64,000 bases of DNA from the NCBI GenBank assembly GCA_964247055.1, contig OZ176055.1:1922001-1986000 (forward strand), given 5' to 3'. The notes beneath the pieces were generated by a model. That model ran no database searches. It saw only the letters and a list, made by a program, of their open reading frames with translations, and had not been told where the DNA came from. Below are positions 46,744 to 59,300 of this stretch, piece after piece; the stretch's first letter is position 1; each line of letters opens with the position of its first letter. The translations under genes and the position numbers were made by a program. The DNA is from Paragordius varius (lineage: Eukaryota; Nematomorpha).

Positions 46744-46791
46744 GTTTAAACTAATGTAGTAATGAAAGAAAATGAAAACATTCTGAAACTA

Positions 46792-49700
46792 TTATATGTA
46801 AGAGGAAGAATTTAAATTTTTATCATTCGAAGTACCACCATTAGGTATCTGGTTGTTATTATTAGTATGTTCATCAAGGAATGAGGCAGAACTAATCAAG
46901 CTTGGAGTATATGATGTGCCGAAAGATGCATTCTTAAGCAAAGTGTTTGTGCTTGCAAAGGTAGAGACATCTTTGTTATTTCCGCCAAAATGATTCAAAT
47001 CCATCCCATTCCTAATGCCTAAGTCACCATAATTGTAAAAGGAAAATGCATAATTGAGAAAAAAAATGGAATCAAGAGTTTCGGTACTATTTATTTATTT
47101 TTTGGAAAAATAAGCGCTTCTTTTAAGATTCTTAAAAAAACTTAGAATTTCTAGAAAGAAGTTTTAATAGTTTCGTCGTTCCATAAAAACTGTGGCTGAA
47201 TCTAAAACATATACAATTATACCTGTTTGATTATCAGGGGAATGCTTGTCATGATTATTATTACGACGAGATTTGAACCAGCGTTTTATACGGCGGACAT
47301 TGAGGCATTGAATACATCTATCTAACGGTTCTAAACTACGAAAGCAATGTGGTAGGAATAACCAATTCCTAAGCACAGGAGGTAACCAATGTGGCCTATG
47401 TGTCATAGAAAAAAATATATTAAAATTTTGTATTTGAAAATCACAACTAAATTTAATTTTTAATAAATGAGTAATAAATATAAAATTTTCAATCTAAATG
47501 GTAAAATTTTGCTGAACGTTTATAAAAATGATCAAATAAAAACTTTCAATATTATTACGTGTTTAAATATTATTTAAAACAATGATATAAAACTTAAATT
47601 AACATAAAGATTTTTGATCGATCAAAGACTTAATTCTAGCCAATCACAAAAATAAATACGAACCATATATATATAAGTTTGTTAATAATGTCAACACATG
47701 ATGCATTTTTTATATAATAAAAATATATAATATCGTGAAATTAATTAAAAATAATAAACACTATACCCCAAATATCCAAAACATGATTTAGTATATCTTT
47801 AATGGATAAAATATTGAATAATAAACCATTGATAAAATAATATTTCAGGAATCAAAATTTTGGCTATATGTATTTAGTTAAGTGTTAAGAAAATTCAAAC
47901 AGAACACACCAAATATTTACTTTTGTTTTTGTAATTTATTCACGCAAATAATGGTTATGACGAGACAAGCCGTAATCCCTGTCATTACGAAAATCAGTAT
48001 TGAGCTAACTCGATCCCCAGTTTCTGGCAATAAGGCCGATGTTACGGTCGAAAGAGCAAAAACTGAACCTATTAAAATAGGAAAAAATCAACAAAAATTG
48101 CAAATATATTATATGCAGTAAACAGCCAAATTAGTAAAGTTAGGGAGGAAAAATTAAATAATGTCATAGTAAGTTAAACGAAAATTCAAATCAAATTTTT
48201 TTATATTTTCATTTTGCAGTTTTCAAATTGATATACTTAAATTTATATCATTATAACATAGTTATACACAAAATATACATACACTATTAATTCGTTACAA
48301 ACAGATACATACATTTTCTTAATTATAATTTAAATAAGAATTCCACGAATAATGACGTACGAACATAAACGCCAAACGCAACTAATATAATGTAAGAAAA
48401 GACAATCATGCAATGTTGTGTCATATCAACTACATATCATTTTCTTCCTCCTCTAAAAAACGCCTAAGAGGTTTTCGGACTCGATCTGGTAAAAAAACTG
48501 GGGGGCCTCACTCTGCCCAACCCTTCTTCATCACTAACTTGGTAGGACAATGGACCCGTTCTTACTTTCACAGTTCGCGGTCGCCATCTTTTCGTTAGAA
48601 ATTTGATTGTGAGGGTGTGAACTCTCACGGTATTGGTGGTGTACTTTCTTTCGGCGCTTCTTAATATTGCAACCAATTCAACGGTGTGTGTTGATATTCC
48701 TCTTCAAAAACAACGATGCGGCAGTCGTCATAATTTCATTATGCCATGAGTTTCGATGGGCCACTTGACTCTTTATGCCAGTCATCGTCGTAGAACTAAA
48801 TCTTGATTTCAACATGTAAATTACTCACCAAACCATTCGTCCTTGGGTGATAGGGAGCAGACGTCACATAATTAATGTTCCAGTTTGTCATCTTTTCTCG
48901 AAAATTGAACGATTTAATATAAGTACCATTATCAAATACTAACATTTTTGGAAAACCATAAGAGGCAAACCATTTGTCCAATTGTTTCAAAATCACATCA
49001 GATGTAATACTGCTAAGTATCTCCACCTCCACCCATCTCGGGAACGCGTCAATTTAAACCAACCAATATTTACCATGCATGGGACCCGCGATGTCGACGA
49101 TGACGGAGAAAATTTTAATTGAAGGATACGATGACACTTATGATTTTGCCACCTACATCAGATATGACAAAAGGGTCATGATCTCCAAAAATGTTGATAT
49201 TAGTGATGATATTAAGGTAATATTTTTGGCTAGAGTTTTCAGAATCAATTAATGATGCCCCTTGGTCCATAATTTATGACATTGGTCTTAAACTTCACCA
49301 GCCAAGTCTGTCTTCGCTGCAAGGTTTGAGTTTGCTCGTTTGCGGAGAAATGATGGATAAACTTTCAGAATTTTTGCAAAGAGTCAAGAGTGTGGCGGAA
49401 ATTCGAACAGAGGTGGATGAGAGAATTAGATACAGTTTTGTGGCTGGATTAAACTTGTAATAATTGGAATTGGATTTTTATTCACGATTCCCTGATGCGA
49501 AGTGTGATGGGAGGGCGGTGTCATTAACCACCATTGTGGACATGGCCTTGGCTCAGGAACTTGCAAGGGCCGATATTGCCTCCCATGTAATGGGGCACAC
49601 AAGCGAACATCGCTACGATTAATGGCCAAGGTATCAGTATGGTTTCGATGGGATATTTCCAATTTAATCGTCTACCATTTGGATTTGGAGTCCATGCTTT

Positions 49701-52700
49701 TCCAAAGAATAATGGATAAAGGTACTTAAACATTGTGGAGGCACAATGGCCTAGCTCGATGATGTATTGATTGTTGGTAATACAAAAGAGGAACATGATA
49801 AAAACCTTAACGAGACCCTAGCAAGGTTGCAAAAATTCGGTTTTGTTAAGGAAAGGTAAACTGAAACTTTATCAACATATTAAATTCCTGTGTTTAGAAC
49901 TATCAAAAAGGAATTCCTCCTGTACAAAATATTGACGCCATTACGAAATGTGCGATACTTATTAATAAAACTGAGTTAAGATCTGGGATTGCTCAATTTC
50001 TATGAAAGCCTTATTCCTGGCTTACACGTCAAAGTTAGCAATCTACATGCACTAACAGTTCAAAATAATCACAAGAATATAAAATGAATTTAAGTGAGCA
50101 AAAAACTTAATAACAAGAAAATCTTTACCACTTATAACATAAATAAAACAATAATACAAGTGGCTGCGTCTACAAAAGGCATTGGAGCTTTACTTCTGCA
50201 AATGGAGAATGAGAGAATGGTACCAATTGCATTCGCGTCAAGAAAATGCCAGAATGCAGAGAAAAATTATTCTGTGATTGAATTGGAAACCAAGGCTTTG
50301 TTATTTGGGTTAAAAAAAATTCTATTATTATATAGAAATGTTAGGTGTGGTCAGATCATAGCCGTTAGTTCATTTATTCGGAAACAATCGGAAGCTAAAT
50401 GATATTAAAAACTGTAAATTGTTAAGATGGATCTGCAAGGGAGCCCGGGTATGATTTTAATATTACTATATGGCGGGATCGACAAACATGGCCGATGTGT
50501 TTTCAAAACTTCCCGAAAAGAGTCAGACACCATTAGCCAGTGATGATGAATATGTGGCCGAACGAATCCGACAAATCGCATTCGTTTATTTAATTAAAAC
50601 CCAAATATAAATAAATTGTTTGAGGATAAACTGTTTAAACGATTACCTATGGCACTTAAAAATAATGATTGGTCAACACCGGAATCATCCGCTTTCAAAG
50701 CCGTGAGATAATCTCAAACAAGCTGATGGTTTTTTAAACATTGGTGATCGGTTAATTATCTCAACAGCTGCGCGAAAACGAATTTTGGCTTGGTTTCATG
50801 TTAATCTGGGGATCGTTGGTATGAAAAACACAGTTAGGTCGTTGGTGCCCGGAATAGTTAATTGAAATGTTAGTACAGGACTGTCAGCGTTGTCAGAGGA
50901 ACATGGCGAAGAATGGTGAGAATCCGGTATATAAATGGAACTTCAATGCGGGAATATGGGAAAGACTCCATGTGGAGATCGCGAGTCCCATGTGTGGTAA
51001 ATATTGGTTGGTTTTAATTGACGCGTTCTCGAGATGAGTGGAGGTGGAGATACTTAGCAGTATTACTTCTGATGTGATTTTGAAACAATTGGACAAATGG
51101 TTTGCCTCTTATGGTTTTCCAATAATGTTAGTATCTGATAATGGCACTTATTTTAAATCGTTCAATTTTCTAGAAAAGATGACAAACTGGAACATTAATC
51201 ACGTGACGTCTGCTCCCTATCACCCAAAGACGAATGGTTTGGTGAGTGATTTACTGTTGAAATCAGATTTAGTTCTACGACGATGACTGGCATATAGAGT
51301 CAAGAGGCTTTAAATAATGTATTATTGGCCTATCGAAACTCATGGCATAATGAAATTAAGACGACTGCCGCATCGTTGTTTTTGAAGAGGAACAGCAACA
51401 CACCGTTGAATTGGTTGCAATATAAGAAAGCGCCGAAAAAAGTACACCACCAATACCGTGATAGTTCACACCCTCACAACCAAATTTCATGAAGAATGAG
51501 AGATAAGGAAAGGATGGCGACCGGGAACGGTGAAAGTAAGAACGGGTCCATTGTCCTACCAAGTTAGTGACGAAGAAGGGAAACAAATGAGGATGTCTCA
51601 TGGTGAGCAGAGTGGGGCCCCCCTCAGGTTTTTACCAGATCAAGTCTGCAAACCTCCTAAGCGTTTTTTAGAGGATAAAGAGAATGATATGTAGTTGATA
51701 TGACACAACATTGCATGATTGTCTTTTTATCTTACATCATATTATAATTATATTATTAGTCGCATTTGGCATTTATGTTCGTGCGTCATTATTCGTGGAA
51801 TCCTTATATAAATAATAAAACTATTCTTACATTTGTGACGCACATTCTGTATAAATTATAATTAATAAAATGTATGTATGCATGTGTTTGTAAAAAAGTA
51901 TAAATATCACAACAATTTTAATAAATACATACACATTATCTTAATTTTACGTTATTCCGGTATACTATTCATTATATATATCTTTACCCCTATTAATAAT
52001 AATTTAAAAGCCCATGATGGCGTCATATTTAATCATACCTGGTAAGACAAAGAAAGCTATCACAAGGTAAAAAATAGCAAACCAGTTATATTTGGCCGTG
52101 GTGGCCCCCATAATTTTACATAAGGTGAGAGGAAATCTAAGTGCTGGAATAGGGTACCTATATACAGTTATAAATAACGTAAAAATAAAAAAGGACAACA
52201 CTTTTTTACATAAAGATAACATTTTTTTATTCCTTACGTCTAATAAATTGGAGTTGTGATATATAGTTGAGTAAATTAACCAATTATTTTTATTCCTTAT
52301 TTAGTATGCATAAAATATGTTTCAATATTTTTTTTAAACAAAATCTATCTACATATAATTATTACTGTAATTTCACCTAAATCATTAATTAATAGAATTA
52401 GTTTAATAGATTCATATTTCGTATTAAAAAAATAATTTTATTTGAACAAAATATTTCGGACCATACTGTTTTTTTACGATTGCATGCAAAGTTAAAACAT
52501 AAAAATATTACATTCAGATAATATACCATCAAATTCACCCTAAAAATAAATTATCTGTTTTCAGGCTTAAATAACTCATCATTATTAGGAAATATATTTT
52601 TACGACATAATTTTTTTCAGCATTATATTAATTTTAAACAAAATTTTATAGCTTAAAGATAAAATAAAGGTAATTTTTAATCTTAAAAACAAACACCGAT

Positions 52701-55700
52701 TTCTGGGTGAATTTGAAATGTTCAAGGGTAATTTTGAATTGTTCAAGAGTGTGAACTATAAATGGTATATATTTTGTTTTAATAAATTTATTCCTTTAAT
52801 ACGAGTGTAATCTATCATTTTATCAATCCAAGAATAAATCAAAACTTGTCTTTAATATTTTAATGGTTTGTAATGCAGGAAAAAATAAGTTACGTACCAC
52901 ATAGATATGCCAAGCAAATTAAAAAATGTATGGCAAAGAGCAATTTGCACCGAATACTTAAGGGTTTGAGGTGAAGCGGTTAAAGATGCTAATAGACCAG
53001 TTGCCGTTGTCCCAAGGTTAGAACCCAGGGTTAATGGATAAACCCTTTCTAAGCTAAATTATTTAATTTACTTAACTATTATATTATATTGTTGCTCTAT
53101 TTCATAAATTTAAGATTCCTCATTGGTGTACTGTAAAAAAAGTTTTCATAGTAATAATCAATTTATTGAAAAATTTTAATAGTGGTTTTTATAATGATAT
53201 AAATATCTCTTTTTTGATTAATCAGTTGAAAAAAATTATATAAAAACCATATATATTTTATCATTTTGTCCGACATATATAAAAGAATTTTATCAAAGAT
53301 AAGTTAATTAAAATTTGTACAAATTTCAATTAATTACCTAATAACACCAATCCCAACCAAGGGTGTAAGGGCTGACGTAAAAACACTACTGCTTTGCAGC
53401 AAAAAAGTACAGGCTGCTCCAACCAAAATAGCCAAATAACCCGTAAGAAAAGTAAAAGGTCGCGGAATGTCGGAATTTACAATTTTTCGTATACCCAAAG
53501 CAATCTTTCCTATAGGTGTATTTTGACAAAATAATATATATTACATTTTAATGTGTCCAAAAAAGTTATGAATTAATGGTTATAAATTAAGTTAAAAAAT
53601 TTCTTATGTTTGTTAACTATGTTTTAATACGACATGTTTGTAACAACAAATATAAATTAGAAAAAATTATTGATGGACTAATATTTAAGGATTATTTCAT
53701 CATAAAACCGCATAAACAATAATTCATGAAATTTAAGTAGTATGTATTAATTCCGATAAATCTTAATCCAATACCTACTTAAAAAAATAGAAAAAACTTT
53801 TCTAAAATTCAAAACTTTTTTTTTCATTAAAAATGTGTTCTTTACCTTTAAGCATACTGTGTAAAACTTTGACTATAAGTATAAGGCACAGGGTTAGCAT
53901 GACTAATGATATGACTAGCAATATAGCACCGACCACATTATCATTCCATTTCGTTAAGGAAAACAGGGAACGACCTATAAAAACATTACTTTATATTTGA
54001 AAAGTTTTATTATCTTTGTTGCTTAAAATAAGTAAGATTAGTGAGAATTCTGTTATTAATATAACCAAGATATTATATGGATAATTACATTATATATAAT
54101 GTATAATAGCTTTTTAATTTAGTAATTTTGAAAATAAGAATTGTAATTAAACAACTGATCTTTAGAATCATCGATTGCTTAAAAAAGTAAAGTAGGTCTT
54201 TTTATATTTAGCCCAATATCTATAATTTTTTAAGATTGATGTAAAATCTCAGTTGGATGGTGAACCCAATAAGTAAGTAATAAAGTATAAAAATTAACGA
54301 AAATAGCAACGAATCCTAAAAAACAACCAATTTCAAAGATAATATTTTGAAAGAAAAAAAACTTACATCTAACCACATTCTTAGTTACATAAGTGGTATT
54401 GGTCAAATTGTTCGTGAGAGGGGTAGGCTGAGCATTTTTAGAGGAAGTACACCAATGTTTTAAGAGTGGTTCATGTGTTGAAACATTACCGATTGCAATC
54501 ATATTCATTACATTTGAATCCAGCTAAGAAAATAATTCTTCGGTTATTTAATTACAACATTGTTTTAGTATAAAAAATCTATAAATAGTAGTAAATATTT
54601 ATTTTTGCCATGATTTATTTTACACAACACATATAGTGTGGGGTTTCGACCAATAAAATCATAAAACTTTCCCTGACATAATCTGGTCACAACATTAACA
54701 TAAATGTCATAATTAAACTAAACAAAAACAAATATTAACCGTTTAAATAGGTTATAATAGTTTTTGTATTTTAACATCAATAATTTGCCAAAATTATCAA
54801 CATTGAGGAATATTTTCGTCTATCATATAAGTTTTGGGCTATTAATAAAAATTTCTTTATTTTGTGTCAAACATATTCGATAGATAAAAATTTTAAAAAT
54901 ACTTATATAAAATCGGAGTAATATTTGCCTTGATATGTTATACATTTTATTTAGGATAATAAACATATTTTTACCATAACAATAAGTGACGTGAAGGGTT
55001 TAGTTATAGTACCCAAAATTTCTTTATTATTTGCCTTTGATATGCTGCGTGAGGTACCATCTTTCCCCATAATATCAATTTTATTTACTATGGCCAACGT
55101 TAGGTAATATAATAGACCTAATATATAATAAATATGCAATATATGAAATATAAATATTATCAGACATACAATGATAATTACAAAATCAAAAATATATACA
55201 ACCGAATAATCCAGATATATTGCCAAAAACTTTATATACTGTAAAAATAATGGAAAATCAATATATTCATAAACGAGAACGAAAAAAAAAACAGACTCTC
55301 ATATAAAACACATATTAACTAACAAAAATCATATAGGGAGTTATTTAAAAAAGTGCAAAAGTTATGTAAAACCAAATTTTATATATATATAATATGTATG
55401 TATTAATCAAACTTTCAACCGCTAAAACAACATAGCAACATAACATTTTTAAATGATCACAAAAATTTATATATGAGAAATGTTATCAAACTATCTAATG
55501 GCCTCATTCAATCAAATCATCAGATTATTAAAAAAGAAAGATAATAAAAAAGTAAAATCTAATAAATAACGTACCAGTCAAACTTTCGAGCGGTAAAAGT
55601 ACGCAAACAGTCAACCAATTAAACATGTCATGAACGGTTGCGGCAGCGAAAGCTCGTCGAAATTCATTGTTAATCGATTGAGTCGATAAACGACGCTAGA

Positions 55701-56325
55701 CAAGAGGAAAAATATATGAAAAAAAATGTTTCAATACGACATTTCTCTATCTTAATTTTAAGCTTTATAATATGTGAAATTGAATAAAAATTTAATATAT
55801 ATATATATAATAGGATAATCGGATTTTAATAAGGCAAATTTTGATCAAACTACACGAAAAATATAAATATAAAAAAGTTGATATTCATGTAACACAAGTA
55901 ACATATAATATTTCGTTTATAAAGTCGTAAAATATGTCGATTATTTGCCGTGTGAAAAATTAATAGTTTGAGTCGCTCACCACAAAATTAATATAATATA
56001 TACATCAAAATATTCACAAAAGAGTCAAAAAATTATTTTTTAATTATTTTCGTTCCATAACACAAACTTAAAATATACCAAAGACGCTCTCGGTATCACA
56101 GGGGATAATGGTATTCCCGTAATAGATTTTTTAGCGCTTTGGCCCACCAAACCGGAGTTTTTAGCGGTTGAGCTTTTCTTCTTATTGTCTGCTGAAGTGT
56201 TTGATGCAGACGAGGTTAGACGGGTAGCGGAAGCCATACTAACGATCGTATTCGTTACAGAAGTCCCAATATTTGCACCCATTATGATTGGGATTGCGGG
56301 TTTCACCGTTAAAACTGTATGAGGC

Positions 56326-56359
<34 letters not shown>

Positions 56360-59300
56360 CCATAACAAGCGACGTCTCTAACCAACACAAATGGGTTCGC
56401 GGGCCACATTTTTGACTCAACGATCGAAATATAATTCACCCTTTCAAACAATTCAAATTCACCCTTAAATAAATAACATGTTTTTTTAGATTAAAATTCC
56501 CTATATTTTAATATATTTTTAAAAAATAAAATTTTGTTTTAAACAAAAATAATACTGAAAAAACAATAAACTATGTCATTAAGATATATTTCATATTAAT
56601 AATGAGTTACATTAGTTGAAAACACATAATTTATTTTTAGGATGAATTTGAATTGTTCAAGGGTGAATTTGAATTGTTCGAGGGTGAATTTGAATTGTTC
56701 GAGGGTGAATTTGAATTGTTTAACACTTGGATACAACACACTCACTTTAGTCCTTCGATTCAAATTGGGGTAGTTGGATACCCCAGGCCTGTTTAAAATC
56801 AAATACTTTAAAAAGTATGGGAGCAATCGAAACCATGGCAAAATTGTGCATTTATATAACATTAATAAACCGATATATATAAAAACTTTTATTAAAATAC
56901 TTGATATTACTTATTTTGGCTAACGCTGAAAGGTAAAAATTTAGTCAACGTGACATGTGTCAAACTGTAAAATTAAAAAATAATACAAGATAAACCGCTT
57001 TTTCTATTTCTATCAATGTTAGATGTAATTTATATAAAAAATAAGCTTTAGTTTTACCCTTAAAATTAAATAAAGACGATATTTTGCAAAATTTTTGTAA
57101 AATAAAAATGGCGTCGAAGTAGTTTGAGATGGAACTTTTTTTCAAAACAAAATTTTATCAAGATATTTTGGCATATTTATATAATAATTATCAGGATAGA
57201 AGCATAAATTTAAATTGGGACCGTTTCCTTCGGTAGTTTTTTAAAAATTTTAATTTTAATTTAGTCCGGGGTATTTAGATACCCCAATTTGAATCGAAGT
57301 GTTAAGGGTGAATTTGACTTGTTCAAGGGTGAATTTGAATTGTTCGAGGGTGAATTTGAATTGTTCAAGGGTGAATAAATGGTATATATAGCTATAACAA
57401 GCGACGTCTCTCACCAACACATTCGCGGGCCGCATTTTTGACTTAAAAAACGTCGAGACGATCGAATTATATAATAATTATAAGAATTTAATTATTAGTT
57501 TTTTTAGAGCTAAGACTGTAAAAAACAGAGTATGACAATTTTTCCCGGTTGCCTGCCAAACAAATAAATTTATTCTGAAAATTTATTTAGAAATTTCAAT
57601 TTACTTTTACTAAGGTAAGATATCCATTGTATATTCTTGTGAATTATGGATTTGCTATAAATTATTAAGACAAATCTTTTTACGGTATAAAAACTAGCAT
57701 ACACTTCTTTTAAACCTTGAAATTTCATACATAAATTGTTTGCCCTATTTTTTACCCCAATAAATGAAGAATTTTATTGAAAAATCTATTATAAATATGG
57801 TTTTTTTATAAAAAATATTTATCTTCTAATTATTACGTCGTTTTGCCTAGATATAATTAATTGACTTAAGGAGTTTAATAATGTATAATTAATGCTTAAA
57901 ACAAGTTATCAAAAAAATATAGGATTGATTTTAAACGTACTAGAATCATATAATTTTTTAATATGCAATGGATATTTAATCTGTGATTATTATCGGTGAA
58001 AGGTTTCTATTTTCATTTTTACTTCTTTGTAGTTTTTAAATTTTTTTAATTTTTTACCATATTGTAGTTTTTTTAAGAAAGTTGCTTAGTTATTGCAATA
58101 AATAACAATGTCATAAAATCGGTTGAAATGTTTAAAATAAGGAAGTATCATATTATATTTTATGCAAGAAAATCAATAATAAAATATTATAGAGATCAAG
58201 AAATAGCAATAAAAGTGTGTGTGGTTTGCCTAAACCTAGGCATCAATTATTTATGAATACCTTATTTAAATCAAACTAAAATTTAAATTAATATAAATTA
58301 AAGAGAAAGAATGCCATTATTTAACCAATGTCGATGAGATTTTCAAAAAAGGCTTTTGTCATTTTCAAATAATAGACATTTTTTGCCTAATATTTCATTT
58401 GAAAAACAGTATTTATAAATAATTACAAGGCTATTCATGTATAAATCCCAATATATTATAAAAAAGTGCTTCCTTTTTCAAATGATATACATATATTTTA
58501 ATATTAAAGGTAAATAATTATTAATTTAAATTTTAATATTTATAAAAACTTGAAAAAAATAAATCAAATTAGAAATTAAATAGATTGGTCAAATCAAAAC
58601 CTTATTTTCTTAACAAGAAAAACTGTTTAATATTAAAAATAGATTAATATATCAATTTAAATTGGGGTATCTAGGGCGAATGTATTGTTAAAATTTTTGA
58701 AAAACTACTGAAAGAAACGGTTTTTTAATAAAAATTTATAATTCATTCTATCCTGATAAAAATTATAAAGCCAAAATATCTAAATGAAATTTCGTTTTGA
58801 AAAAAATAATATGTATCAAACTAATTAGCCATAATTATGACATTTTTGCAAAATATTGTGTATTTTTGATTTTAACGCTAAAATACTATTTTTTATTTGA
58901 AAATCACATGTAACATTGATAGAAACAGAAAAATTGGTTTAAATTGCATATAATTATATTAGGTTAATGCACACTTGGCATGTTGGTAAAATTTTTACCT
59001 TACAGTTTATCCATAAAATAAGTAATATCAAGTTTTTTTAAATGAATGTTTTTTTCCCTATTTGGGTGCATGAATGTCATAAAAGTGAGAAACTTTTTCA
59101 ATCCTTTTAATTTGTTACATATTTTTGGCAATATTTGATTTTAAACAGGCATGGGGTCCCCACAAAGACGCCATTTAAATTGGAGGATTAAATAAACCAA
59201 GTTTTAAATTTATTGGAAAAAAAATCATTATATATACTTCCACTTGCAACCATGGTAACTATGATAGAGGTTGTCGTTGAAGAACTTTGAAGTAATACGG

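Noticed and set aside
47882-48121. 79-codon plus-strand frame
   Set aside because: Antisense shadow of SLC34 exon 13.
54951-55226. 91-codon minus frame taken as a whole protein
   Set aside because: Only 55087-54975 is exon (SLC34 exon 7); the rest runs into introns on both sides.
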